41,942 bases of DNA from [Limnothrix rosea] IAM M-220 (GTDB lineage: Bacteria; Cyanobacteriota; Cyanobacteriia; Cyanobacteriales; MRBY01): the NCBI RefSeq assembly GCF_001904615.1, contig NZ_MRBY01000027.1, positions 1-41,942 on the forward strand, read 5' to 3'. A program made the position numbers and the translations under genes. Positions within the stretch are counted from its first letter, which is position 1; every line of letters begins with the position of its first letter. This document shows positions 8,953 to 17,309 of this stretch, piece after piece. A model generated the notes under the pieces. The model searched no databases, had not been told where the DNA came from, and saw only the letters and a list, made by a program, of their open reading frames with translations.

Positions 8953-9465
8953 ATGAATAAAATTCTGGGGATCGACCCACTTAAAAAATTTATTTTTGGC
9001 GTTGCTGCATTTGTAATGCTATTTTGGCAGCTCAATACCACTGTGGCTAACGCAACTGAATTGCGTGAAGCAGACCGTACCGTAAACCTCAGTGAAACTG
9101 AAACCGTTGTTCTGAGCGACCAACAAATTGCCAAGGGCTTACGAGTCTTTATTGATACCTGTAGTCAGTGCCACAACACTGGCCGTACGAAAAGTAATCC
9201 CAACGTTACTTTAGGTCTAGATGACCTAAAAGGCGCAGATCCCCGCCGCGACAATATCCTTGCGATGGTGGACTACCTGAAGAACCCGACTTCCTATGAC
9301 GGTGAGTATGATCTTCTCCAACTCCACCCCAACACTACCCGCGCTGACATCTGGAGCTCCATGAGAAACTACAACGAAGAAGATCTTCAAAATGTTTCTG
9401 GTTATGTTCTTGTGCAGGCTCAGGTTCTTGGCGAAGGCTGGGGCGGTGGTAAGCTCTTTAACTAA
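8953..9465 (+). CDS. psbV: Cytochrome c-550, photosystem II extrinsic protein PsbV
   Basis: This 170-residue protein has the PsbV architecture. A signal peptide with a hydrophobic core (about residues 13-27) is probably cleaved after A34. The mature protein carries one c-type haem site, C70-SQ-C73-H74, with H125 in LQLHPNTTR as the second axial ligand. It binds the lumenal face of photosystem II and stabilises the Mn4CaO5 cluster and its Ca2+/Cl- requirement. Length and motifs are typical. A GAGGA ribosome-binding site lies 6 nt before the ATG, and a terminator follows at 9534-9560. The gene is monocistronic. Unusually, it is flanked by inverted copies of the dispersed repeat (8424-8619 and 9798-9980). 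Confidence 0.97.
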   Translation: MNKILGIDPLKKFIFGVAAFVMLFWQLNTTVANATELREADRTVNLSETETVVLSDQQIAKGLRVFIDTCSQCHNTGRTKSNPNVTLGLDDLKGADPRRDNILAMVDYLKNPTSYDGEYDLLQLHPNTTRADIWSSMRNYNEEDLQNVSGYVLVQAQVLGEGWGGGKLFN

Positions 9466-9533
9466 TAGTCTGTTTTACTTTTGAAGTTTTATTTTTGAAA
9501 TCTATCTATAAAATTTCCGAAATAAATACCCTA

Positions 9534-9560
9534 AGGCAACCAAAGTTGGTTGTCTTTTTT
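9534..9560 (+). terminator. Rho-independent terminator of psbV
   Basis: GGCAACCA pairs with TGGTTGTC (one G-T wobble) around a very short loop, followed at once by a run of six T. It lies about 70 bp past the psbV stop. Confidence 0.8.
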
Positions 9561-9596
9561 GTTGGTGATTTATATAGTGCGGAGATATCAAGTCTT

Positions 9597-9795
9597 TAAC
9601 CTGAGTTCGGTTTAAGAAAGGTTCGGCATGACAATGCGGCGAAGGGGAGAGTAAGTGAGGGGGGATTTTTTATGCCAACAAACAACCACAGGTATTAAAA
9701 AATTTGAATGTCGATTGATTCTCCGTTTCTCCCTCTGCTTGTGTCTTCCGTTTCTCGGAGGCATTCAGGCTAGTACTTAACCCGAACTGACGTTA
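9597..9795 (+). repeat. Diverged copy of the dispersed ~200-bp repeat element
   Basis: The left end, TAACCTGAGTTCGGTTTAAG, aligns with the TAACGTGAGTTTTGCTTAAG end of typical copies. The right end on the minus strand, TAACGTCAGTTCGGGTTAAG, aligns with TAACGTCAGTTATGGATAAG. Internal blocks match in order (GGGGAGAG near 9643, TTTTTTATGCCAAC near 9665, CCGTTTCTCCCTCTG near 9722, GGCTAG near 9768). The two ends have changed together, so they remain inverted repeats of each other. It abuts copy 3. Confidence 0.75.
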
Positions 9796-9797
9796 TT

Positions 9798-9980
9798 TAA
9801 TGTGAGTTTTGCTTAAGCATGCTCGGAAGTACGACGCGGTGAAGGAGAGAGCGAGAGATCGGGAGATGTTTCTATGCAAATAATCCTAGCTTTCAAAAAA
9901 TGCAAATTGTCGTTGCTTCCTCTCCATGTCTTTTTTTCTCTAGAGAATTTTGGCTACATGCTTATCCATAACTGACGTTA
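9798..9980 (+). repeat. Dispersed ~200-bp repeat element, copy 3
   Basis: It begins TAATGTGAGTTTTGCTTAAG and ends CATAACTGACGTTA. Conserved blocks are CTCGGAAGTACGACGC, GATCGGGAGATGTTTCTATG, TTTCAAAAAATGCAAA and TTCTCTAGAGAATTTTGGCT. The 15-mer AACTGACGTTATTTA occurs at both borders (9785-9799 and 9970-9984) because a diverged copy ends immediately to the left. Confidence 0.92.
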
Positions 9981-10169
9981 TTTACTTCTTCCCTATGGTG
10001 GCGATCGCCCCAAACAAGACCAAATCTGAAATTTAACCGACGGCGATAAGTTTTAGAAAAGCCCCATGACCCATATTGTTGGGAACATCTGAGTGACCTC
10101 CCGACATAAGACAAAAATCAAAATACTGTAGGGGTTGTTCGCGAATAACTCACCATAGGGATCGGAAGT
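9981..10169. other. Intergenic spacer without identified elements
   Basis: Together with the two repeats this fills the 700-bp gap between psbV and the next gene. It holds one HIP1 site near 10010 and a small palindrome (TTCGCGAA, 10138-10145). I see no coding sequence or RNA gene here. Confidence 0.4.
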
Positions 10170-10439
10170 TTATTTTTTCTGCTGGCTATTTTTCTTCTTA
10201 TTTTTATCTTCCCAACGCCACAAAAAAATCATGAGACCCACGACACCCGCCTGCACCCCAAAATTTGGAATTGCATTCGCGAGATCGCGACCAGCCGCAA
10301 TCTGACCAATAAAGACCAAACCACCGACAAAACCAGAAATGCCAAAGCAAATATAAACAAATTGCCGCAGAGTACGGTAGGGATTTTGGGCTTCGATGCG
10401 TAGACGTTCGAGTTTTTCTGGTGTGAATTTCTGAGACAT
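10170..10439 (-). CDS. DUF3493 protein, Low PSII Accumulation 1 / Rep27-like
   Basis: This is a small 89-residue membrane protein. A charged N-terminal helix with the conserved stretch RLRIEAQNPYRTLRQF (13-28) precedes two transmembrane helices (about 29-47 and 58-74) and a Lys-rich C-terminal tail. The arrangement matches DUF3493, the core of the chloroplast proteins LPA1 and Rep27, which assist D1 insertion and photosystem II assembly or repair. A thylakoid location and a PSII role are inferred from those relatives. A terminator separates it from the upstream RseP-like gene, so it should have its own promoter in 10440-10475, although read-through is possible. Confidence 0.8.
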   Translation of the reverse strand: MSQKFTPEKLERLRIEAQNPYRTLRQFVYICFGISGFVGGLVFIGQIAAGRDLANAIPNFGVQAGVVGLMIFLWRWEDKNKKKNSQQKK

Positions 10440-10475
10440 AATTGCTTTTTGTAAAAATTAAATGATTAAAAACAA

Positions 10476-10510
10476 TAAAAACCCCCACTCTAAGATCTCT
10501 AGAATGAGGG
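10476..10510 (-). terminator. Rho-independent terminator of the RseP-like gene
   Basis: On the minus strand CCCTCATTCT pairs over ten positions with AGAGTGGGGG (with T-G wobbles) around a 9-nt loop, AGAGATCTT, followed by TTTTTA. It lies 20 bp past the stop codon of the gene at 10530-11621. Confidence 0.85.
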
Positions 10511-10529
10511 TAAGAGGCGATCGCCGAGC

Positions 10530-11621
10530 CTAGCGCATAAGATTTTGGAAGAAGGCCAAATTCACAGTGTCACGCACAATGAGGAAGACCCCAAGCCCAA
10601 GGAGCAAGACCAAACCTGTCTGCATAATATTTTCTTGGATACGCATCGGTAGCGGTCTGCCACGCAGGCCTTCCACCAATAAAAAGGCAAGTTGACCGCC
10701 ATCCAAAGCAGGCAAGGGCAAAATATTGATAATGGCTAAATTAATACTGATCAAGGAGCCAAACTGAAATAGGTTGCTGAGATCATCCTTCGCTAAATCT
10801 GCGCCCACCGCCACGATCGCCACAGGCCCCGCAACTTGCTGAGCTGTTTCGCCGAAGTTCGAAATGAGTTGGGCAAAGCCCTGAACCGTTAAACCGATGA
10901 GCCGCTGAAACTCTCTAGAACCTGCTTGAAGCGCTGCAACTGGGTTCTCGGCACGGCGACGGACGATTTCTCCGTTGGGCGCAAGCATCACCCCAATTTT
11001 TCCTTTACCGTCATTACCAGCATCGGGGGTAACCTCCACAGAGACGGTTTCGCTATCTCGTAAAATTTGCAAAGTTAGCGATTTGCCGGGAGCATCTTGA
11101 ATCAAATCCCGTAATTCTTCAAGGGCATCTTGTCCAGTGGAAAGAGGGGTGTTATTGACAGAAAGGACGACATCTTCGCTTTGGATGCCAGCCTGTGCCG
11201 CAGGGGATGCGACGGCGGTTAAAACATCAGGAATACGAACACCGGGTTGATAGTCAATGTCTTGGAAACCAACGGTTCCGGCTTGGGTGACAAGCAAAAA
11301 ATACGCAAAAATCAGATTGGCAATGACCCCAGCACTGATCACGATCGCCCGGTCAAAGATCGGACGGTTGCGCAGTAGATCAGGATCTTCAGGGGGAATG
11401 TCGCTGTCGGGGTCGTCATCGGGGAAACCGACATAACCGCCTAGGGGAAAGGCGCGGATGGCATATTCTGTTTCTTTGCCTTGATATTTCAGCAGGGTCG
11501 GACCAAAGCCAATGGAGAAACGGTTGACATGAATATTCTGGAGTCTAGCCGCTGAGAAATGCCCCAATTCATGGATCACGATGAGGAGTGCTAATACTGC
11601 GATCGCCGCCAATACGGACAT
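10530..11621 (-). CDS. RseP-like site-2 protease (M50 family, PDZ-containing)
   Basis: This 363-residue intramembrane zinc metalloprotease has HELGH (17-21) in its first transmembrane helix for zinc binding and catalysis, and LDGGQ (306-310) in the third core helix, which supplies the third zinc ligand. A single PDZ domain lies at about 110-200. Further membrane segments are at about 93-112, 285-303 and 335-353. Bacterial relatives (RseP, SpoIVFB, cyanobacterial Slr1821/Slr0643) cleave membrane-bound anti-sigma factors or signal-peptide remnants in regulated proteolysis. The substrate here is unknown, and no sigma/anti-sigma pair is nearby. It diverges from the efflux adaptor gene across about 175 bp. 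Confidence 0.92.
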   Translation of the reverse strand: MSVLAAIAVLALLIVIHELGHFSAARLQNIHVNRFSIGFGPTLLKYQGKETEYAIRAFPLGGYVGFPDDDPDSDIPPEDPDLLRNRPIFDRAIVISAGVIANLIFAYFLLVTQAGTVGFQDIDYQPGVRIPDVLTAVASPAAQAGIQSEDVVLSVNNTPLSTGQDALEELRDLIQDAPGKSLTLQILRDSETVSVEVTPDAGNDGKGKIGVMLAPNGEIVRRRAENPVAALQAGSREFQRLIGLTVQGFAQLISNFGETAQQVAGPVAIVAVGADLAKDDLSNLFQFGSLISINLAIINILPLPALDGGQLAFLLVEGLRGRPLPMRIQENIMQTGLVLLLGLGVFLIVRDTVNLAFFQNLMR

Positions 11622-11796
11622 AATGCTTCTTTCTTTTGTCTAAATAAAATTCTTTGTATCTAGATTATTGTAGGCGATCGCTCCAGTGGAGGTGACAAAG
11701 CATGGCTGTTTTATGCTTAGGGGAAGCAGTAAAACGAGAAGAAAATGTTAAGGTTAGTGACAATTTCCTCGGACAATTCCCCTTCAAAAGGCTCCG

Positions 11797-13077
11797 ATGG
11801 GAGCGGATGTTTTTCCCATGCTGCAATTTTTTAAATCCTTCGTCGGTATTGGCTTCGTGGCCAGTTTGTCGGTACTGACCGTCGGCTGCGGCCTTGAACA
11901 AGAAGGTGTCGCCCAACCATTCCGTCCTGAACAGGAGACAGAAGAACAACCGCCGTTAGTGGATGTGGCGATCGCCGCTGCAACCAATGCTGAAGCGACA
12001 GAAACCTATACTGGGACAACTTTACCGCTGAAAACGGTAACGGTACGCTCCCGTCTCGAAGGGCAGTTACTGGCCCTCAACGTAGACGTGGGTGATGGGG
12101 TAGAACAGGGCAGGCTACTCGGTATTATCGAACCGGACTTGCTGCAAACCGAGGTCAATGAAGCCGCCGCAGAACTGGCAGCGAGACAGTTTGAGGTGCG
12201 CGAAGCAGAATCAGAACTCGCCGAAATCACCGCCCAAATCGCCCAAAATAAGGCCGCTTTAAAGCAGGCAACGGCTGATGCCAAACGTTTTCAGGAGTTA
12301 GCGACAACGGGGGCGATCGCCGCGCAACAGGCAGAATTGGCAGCAACAGCGCAAGAAACAGCCTCCCAAATTTTACGGTCTAGTCAGGCGCAACTGGCCA
12401 CAAAAAAACAGGCGATCGCCGCCGCCCAAAAACGAGTAGTCGCCCAGCAGGCAATTTTGGCGCAGAACCAAGAACGTTTTACCCGCACCCAGATTTTTTC
12501 GCCGCAAACAGGGGTGATTTTCTCCAAGACAGCCGAAGCCGGAGATACGATTCCATCGGGTCAAACCCTAGTAGAAATCGGTGATTTGAGCGCTGTTAAA
12601 GTTGAAATAAAAATTTCCGACCGTGATCTGCGTGAATTTAGTCTTGGCAAATTGGTTTCAGTACAGCTTGACGCTTTTCCCGGTGAAACTTTTTCAGGAG
12701 AAGTGACGCAAATTTCTCCCATTGCAGACCCCGAAGCTCGCCTAATTCCCGTTGAGGTGACGATCCCGAACCCTGCCGGAAAAATTGCAGCGGGTTTATT
12801 GGCGCGGGTGAGTAAGCAAAGTGCTTTAACGCCAACAGTAACTATTCCAGTAGAAGCGTTAGAGGTGGGAGAAACTAGCGGCGACGTGATTTTTGTGCCG
12901 GTCACTATCGGTGAAGAAACGACGGTGCAAACCCGTCCGGTGCAGCTCGGCGAAATCGATAACGGTATGGTGGAAATTTTGTCTGGTTTGAACCCGAACG
13001 AAAAATATATCCTCAAAGGCGATCGCCCCCTAGTCACGGGTGAAACCGTTACCCTAAGCCTCCTATCTGAACCATAA
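11797..13077 (+). CDS. RND efflux periplasmic adaptor (membrane fusion protein), probable lipoprotein
   Basis: The protein has 426 residues. An N-terminal hydrophobic segment ends in a lipobox-like TVGC, which suggests a lipid-anchored periplasmic adaptor like AcrA or MexA. A biotinyl-lipoyl half (VRSRLEGQLLALNVDVGDGV) leads into a long Ala/Gln/Glu-rich helical hairpin (about 120-215), then the second lipoyl half (TRTQIFSPQTGVI), a beta-barrel and a membrane-proximal domain. A ribosome-binding site (AAAAGG, 5 nt upstream) supports the ATG at 11797; a second ATG at 11818 would give a more typical signal peptide. The pump gene follows 33 bp downstream on the same strand, so the two form an operon. 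No outer-membrane factor gene is present in the window. Substrate unknown. Confidence 0.92.
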   Translation: MGADVFPMLQFFKSFVGIGFVASLSVLTVGCGLEQEGVAQPFRPEQETEEQPPLVDVAIAAATNAEATETYTGTTLPLKTVTVRSRLEGQLLALNVDVGDGVEQGRLLGIIEPDLLQTEVNEAAAELAARQFEVREAESELAEITAQIAQNKAALKQATADAKRFQELATTGAIAAQQAELAATAQETASQILRSSQAQLATKKQAIAAAQKRVVAQQAILAQNQERFTRTQIFSPQTGVIFSKTAEAGDTIPSGQTLVEIGDLSAVKVEIKISDRDLREFSLGKLVSVQLDAFPGETFSGEVTQISPIADPEARLIPVEVTIPNPAGKIAAGLLARVSKQSALTPTVTIPVEALEVGETSGDVIFVPVTIGEETTVQTRPVQLGEIDNGMVEILSGLNPNEKYILKGDRPLVTGETVTLSLLSEP

Positions 13078-13110
13078 CTATTTGCATCCTTAACTAATCC
13101 CCCCAAAATT

Positions 13111-16100
13111 ATGGCTACTCCCCCAAAGGTCAGTCTTACTACCCTTGCCATTCGGCGGCATATCGGCACACTCATGTTGGCGATCGCCTTGATTGTGGTG
13201 GGTTTTTATTCGCTGTTTCAGATTCCGGTGGATTTACTTCCAGCCATTAGTTATCCACGCATCGGAGTGCGGGCAGATGCCCCCGGTGTCGTGCCGGAGG
13301 TGGCGGTCAATGAAATTACGCGACCTTTGGAAGAAGCCCTCGCTGCGACGGAAGGGGTCACGCAAATTTTTTCCCAAACCCGGGAAGGACGCATCAGTAT
13401 TGATCTCTTTTTTGATGCGGGAGCCGATGTTGATCAAGCCTTAAACGATGCCACCGCCACCTTAAACCGGGCTCGAAGTTCGCTCCCCGACACCATTGAA
13501 CAGCCCCGCCTTTTTCGGTTTGATCCATCCCAGTTGCCCATTTATGAAATGGCCTTAACCTCCAGTATTTTGCAGCCTGTGGATCTGCGGATTTTTGCGG
13601 ATGAGGAATTAGCAAGAGAATTAATTCGTGTGCCCGGTGTTGCCAATGTAGATGTGTCCGGCGGCGTGGAAGAAGAAGTTCAGGTGAATCTCGATCTCAA
13701 ACGGTTGCAGGCTTTGGGCTTAGATATTGCCGATGTTTTAAATGCTTTAGGCGATCGCAATACAGATACTTCTGGCGGATTATTGCGGGGCGGTGAATCG
13801 GAAGCCCTGACACGGGTGATTGGTAAATTTTCCGATGCCGATGAAATTCGTAATTTGCCGATCCAAGTCGGCTCCAACGATAATCCTCAAACCATTACGC
13901 TCCAAGACGTTGCGGATATTAACGATGGCATTGCCGAACAACGGTTAACCGTGACCCTCAATGGTCAACCTGCCGTGAAAGTGACGGTGCAAAAACAGCC
14001 TGATGCCAACACCATCCAAGTTATTGACGGCGTGAAAGCGAAGCTGGAAGAGCTACGAGAATCTGGTTTGCTCACCGATGATTTGGAGATGACCGCTACC
14101 CTCGACGAATCTCGTTTCATTCGCAACTCTATTCAAAATGTCGCGATCGCCGGATTATCTGGTGCTACCCTCGCGGCGATCGCCGTCTTCTTTTTCCTCG
14201 GTTCTCTGCGCCAAACGTTGATTATTGTCTTAGCAATTCCCTTGGCAACTCTAACCGCGATTATCTTGATGCGACTCTTTAATTTGTCGCTAAATGTCTT
14301 TAGTTTGGGTGGCTTGGCGTTAGGGGTGGGCATCGTCGTGGATAACTCCATTGTGATGCTCGAAAATATTGCCAAAGGCGTGAGCCCCACTCAGGAACGT
14401 AACGGCTCACGGGGAAAGTTACGGCGCAATGTTGAACGCAGTAGCCAAGAACTGGAATCGGCTCTCCTCGCTTCCACCACCACAAACCTCGTTTCAGTTT
14501 TACCTTTTTTGTTGGTGGGCGGATTTCTCGCGCTAATTTTTAGCGAACTGATTTTGACCATCAGTTTTGCCGTAGCCGCCTCCCTGATTATTGCGTTGAC
14601 CATTGTGCCGTCCCTTTCCGCGCGATTACTGACGATGCGCACCTCCAGTAATTTAAAAAATACGCCGCCCATTCGTTTATTTGGGCAAGGCTTAGAGAAG
14701 CTAACGGCAAATTACAGCAAACTTTTGCATTGGGTGGTTGATCGCAAAATTTTTGTCATTGTCGGGGCGATCGCCATCTTTGGCGGTAGTAGCTTTTTCA
14801 TGGTGGGGCAATTACCGCAGGAAATTTTACCAAGCATTAATACCGGCTTAGCTGGATTATTTGTCCGTTTTCCCGTGGGCACAACCGTCGAAGAAAATCG
14901 TAAAGTGATGGCCGCCGTTGATGCAGTGCTCCTGGCGCAACCCGAAACGGAGTATGTTTTCACCACCGCTGGGGGCGCGCTTTTTAGCAATATTACGGTG
15001 AACAATGCCCTGCGGGGATCAAGCACCATTACCCTCAAACCCGGAACAGATGTGGCGAGCTACGTCGGTCGAGTCAATGGCGAACTAAACAAAAATATAC
15101 GGGCGATCGGCACTTCTATTTTTATGCGTCCGGGAACAGTGCGGGGCTTATTTCTGAGTAATTCCCCCACGCGGGATGATATCGATTTAGTTTTACAGGG
15201 AACAGACATTAAAACGCTGGATCGCGCTGGCGAAATTGTCCTCGCAGCCCTTGGCGAACGGGCAACCCTCGCTCGCTATGAACCCGATGCTGCGCCTCCC
15301 CAACCAGAAGTCCAAATCATCCCCGATTGGCAACGGGCAACCACCCTAGGCCTCACGGCTTCAGAAATTGGTGACACCATTCAAACGGCTCTCGACGGCT
15401 CTGTGCCGACTCAACTACAGCGGGGCGATCGCCTCGTCGATGTTCGCGTTCAGCTGCAACCCCAAACGATCCAGCAACCCTCCCAACTGCGAAGCATTCC
15501 ACTCTTTACCGACAGTCAAAAATTGGTGAAATTAGGCGATCTAGCGACCATTAGTCAGGGCGATGCCCCCGGCGAAATCCAGCGCATTAACCAGCGACAA
15601 ATTTTACTCATCGAAGGTAGCCTCAGCGAAGGAGCGAGTTTGAGCGATGCTTTGGCAGAATTAGACAACATTTTTGCAGATTTAGCATTACCAGAGGGCA
15701 TATCCCGTCTCCCTAGTTCCGCTGGCGAAACGAATCGACAGTTACAGTTAGCTTTAAAAGTATTGGGCGCAATGGCGGCATTTCTCGTATTTGTGGTGAT
15801 GGCAGTGCAATATAACTCCCTCATTGATCCCTTGGTCATTATGCTGACTGTACCACTGGCTCTCGCTGGGGGCATTTTAGGGCTTTTTGTCACAGAGACG
15901 GCGATCGGTGCAACGGTAATCGTGGGAGTCGTTTTACTAGTCGGTATTGTCGTCAATAACGCCATCATTATGGTGGAGCTCGCGAACCAAATCCGGGAAC
16001 GCGATCGCCTCAGTTATCGCGCGGCAATTTTAGAAGCTGCTCCCCAACGACTCCGCCCAATTTTGATGACCACCATTACGACAGTATTAGGTCTATTTCC

Positions 16101-16299
16101 CTTGGCATTAGGCATTGGAGAAGGCTCAGAATTTTTGCAGCCATTGGGAATCGTCGTATTTTCGGGTTTGTCCCTTGCCACCGTGTTGACGCTATTTATT
16201 ATCCCTTGTCTTTATGTATTGCTTCACAGCTTTGGTCGTCCCCGTAAGCGTAAACCGCAACCTGTTTCTGTAGGAGAAGAGCTGCCGATAAAAGTTTGA
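13111..16299 (+). CDS. RND multidrug/solute efflux pump, inner-membrane transporter
   Basis: The 1062-residue protein has the RND layout. TM1 is near the N terminus (IGTLMLAIALIVVGFYSLF), followed by a large periplasmic porter domain, TM2-TM6 (about 335-495), TM7, a second periplasmic domain, and TM8-TM12 (about 885-1045). TM4 carries GIVVDNSIVMLENI with one acidic residue for proton coupling, where AcrB has two Asp. GDAPGEI and similar porter motifs are present. It works with the adaptor encoded just upstream to move substrates across the periplasm. Overall it resembles HAE1-type pumps more than CzcA metal pumps, but the substrate cannot be assigned. Confidence 0.93.
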   Translation: MATPPKVSLTTLAIRRHIGTLMLAIALIVVGFYSLFQIPVDLLPAISYPRIGVRADAPGVVPEVAVNEITRPLEEALAATEGVTQIFSQTREGRISIDLFFDAGADVDQALNDATATLNRARSSLPDTIEQPRLFRFDPSQLPIYEMALTSSILQPVDLRIFADEELARELIRVPGVANVDVSGGVEEEVQVNLDLKRLQALGLDIADVLNALGDRNTDTSGGLLRGGESEALTRVIGKFSDADEIRNLPIQVGSNDNPQTITLQDVADINDGIAEQRLTVTLNGQPAVKVTVQKQPDANTIQVIDGVKAKLEELRESGLLTDDLEMTATLDESRFIRNSIQNVAIAGLSGATLAAIAVFFFLGSLRQTLIIVLAIPLATLTAIILMRLFNLSLNVFSLGGLALGVGIVVDNSIVMLENIAKGVSPTQERNGSRGKLRRNVERSSQELESALLASTTTNLVSVLPFLLVGGFLALIFSELILTISFAVAASLIIALTIVPSLSARLLTMRTSSNLKNTPPIRLFGQGLEKLTANYSKLLHWVVDRKIFVIVGAIAIFGGSSFFMVGQLPQEILPSINTGLAGLFVRFPVGTTVEENRKVMAAVDAVLLAQPETEYVFTTAGGALFSNITVNNALRGSSTITLKPGTDVASYVGRVNGELNKNIRAIGTSIFMRPGTVRGLFLSNSPTRDDIDLVLQGTDIKTLDRAGEIVLAALGERATLARYEPDAAPPQPEVQIIPDWQRATTLGLTASEIGDTIQTALDGSVPTQLQRGDRLVDVRVQLQPQTIQQPSQLRSIPLFTDSQKLVKLGDLATISQGDAPGEIQRINQRQILLIEGSLSEGASLSDALAELDNIFADLALPEGISRLPSSAGETNRQLQLALKVLGAMAAFLVFVVMAVQYNSLIDPLVIMLTVPLALAGGILGLFVTETAIGATVIVGVVLLVGIVVNNAIIMVELANQIRERDRLSYRAAILEAAPQRLRPILMTTITTVLGLFPLALGIGEGSEFLQPLGIVVFSGLSLATVLTLFIIPCLYVLLHSFGRPRKRKPQPVSVGEELPIKV

Positions 16300-16397
16300 C
16301 CTCAAGGTGACTGATGATGGTTCCCGAACCCTTAGGCAGCAGCAGTTTACCGTGGTAAACCCTACCAAAGTTAATGAAAAATACTATGTCTTTTGAA

Positions 16398-16486
16398 CGG
16401 AGAGAGAGGGATTCGAACCCTCGGAGCCGCTTACGCAACTCAACACATTAGCAATGTGTCGCTTTCGACCACTCAGCCATCTCTCC
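16398..16486 (-). tRNA. tRNA-Ser (anticodon GCU)
   Basis: The minus strand folds as a class II tRNA. The 7-bp acceptor stem GGAGAGA/TCTCTCC is complete, the D arm begins GGCTGAGTGGTCGAAAGC, the anticodon arm is CACATT-GCT-AATGTG (anticodon at 16450-16452), a long variable arm follows as expected for serine tRNA, and the T arm contains GGTTCGAATCC. The discriminator base is G and the CCA end is not encoded. Confidence 0.97.
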
Positions 16487-16565
16487 AAAGCCAACGCTAA
16501 ACGATTTTAGCAGAAGAATAAAAAAAAGGCTAACCTGAAATCAAGATTTTTTTAATAATAAAACT

Positions 16566-17135
16566 ATGGGTCTTTTCAGTGATGTTGGTCGCTTTTTCGA
16601 AACACGTTTGGAGGAATTTTTAAAGAATCATCCCCACCTCGAATTACAGGCGATCGCCGAGCAGTTGGGAGAACAAGAACGCGAAGCAATGCGTCTCAAC
16701 CGAGACCTCGAGTTACAGTTAGAGCAAATCGAACAAAGCCTGACCCAAGTCGCCAAGGATATTCAGCATTGGCACAAGCGGGGACAACAGGCAGAAGCTG
16801 GCGGCAGGAAGGATTTAGCGGCAGCAGCAAAACAGCGGGAAGCAATGTTGTTGCGGGACGGCAACCAGCTTTGGGGCAAAATGCAGGGCACAAAAAAACG
16901 TATCGAACAAGCGAAAAGTCTGCTCATTCAACTGCAAAATAAACGCCAAGAAGTCAAAGCAAAAATGGAAGAATTGCAAGCCAGCCAGCAGGCTCAAAAC
17001 AACTACGACACGAGTTGGGAAAATCTCACCGGCGATCGCCCCCCAACCGCCGCAAGTGACCCCCTCGAATCTAAATTTCAGCAATGGGAAATGGACGAGC
17101 AAATCCGCCAGATGAAACAAAAAATGGGCAAGTAG
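16566..17135 (+). CDS. Coiled-coil protein of the cyanobacterial TIGR04376 type
   Basis: This 189-residue soluble protein begins MGLFSDVGRFFETRLEEFLK and is almost wholly helical and charged (about residues 20-150), consistent with a long coiled coil, then has a Pro-containing linker and an amphipathic C-terminal helix (WEMDEQIRQMKQKM). The conserved N terminus and length agree with my memory of a cyanobacterial family, TIGR04376, with no known role. It has some general likeness to PspA/Vipp1-type helical proteins, but that is too weak to propose membrane remodelling. It lies between tRNA-Ser and the convergent ppk gene and is probably a single-gene unit. Confidence 0.75.
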   Translation: MGLFSDVGRFFETRLEEFLKNHPHLELQAIAEQLGEQEREAMRLNRDLELQLEQIEQSLTQVAKDIQHWHKRGQQAEAGGRKDLAAAAKQREAMLLRDGNQLWGKMQGTKKRIEQAKSLLIQLQNKRQEVKAKMEELQASQQAQNNYDTSWENLTGDRPPTAASDPLESKFQQWEMDEQIRQMKQKMGK

Positions 17136-17154
17136 TTTGGACGCGGAGGATTTA

Positions 17155-17309
17155 GAGACGCGGGGAGTAAGCGAGTCAGAGACGCGGGGAGAAGTTGCAA
17201 CATAGAGTAATGAGTCTTTGGATTAGAAGCAGTTTATTTACCTTGTCTTCATATCACCCCATCCCCGCGTCCCCATGTCCCCATGTCACCGCGTCCCCCA
17301 CTCTCCCCT
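17155..17309. repeat. GC-rich direct and inverted repeats between convergent genes
   Basis: GAGACGCGGGGAG occurs twice (17155-17167 and 17179-17191). Its complement TCCCCGCGTC occurs at 17262-17271, followed by repeated CCCCATGT units and CACCGCGTCCCCC. The arms could form a large hairpin in the 170-bp spacer between two converging genes and may serve as a bidirectional terminator. Confidence 0.6.

Noticed and set aside
10135-10149. TTCGCGAA palindrome as an operator
   Set aside because: An 8-bp palindrome is expected by chance, and no regulator or second copy supports it.
12561-13175. A 204-codon minus-strand open frame
   Set aside because: It is antisense to the 3' half of the RND adaptor gene, whose lipoyl and barrel motifs are clear, and its product has no recognisable domain.
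15555-15968. A 137-codon minus-strand open frame
   Set aside because: It lies antisense to the RND pump C-terminal half and has a low-complexity, Thr/Ala/Ser-rich product typical of shadow frames.
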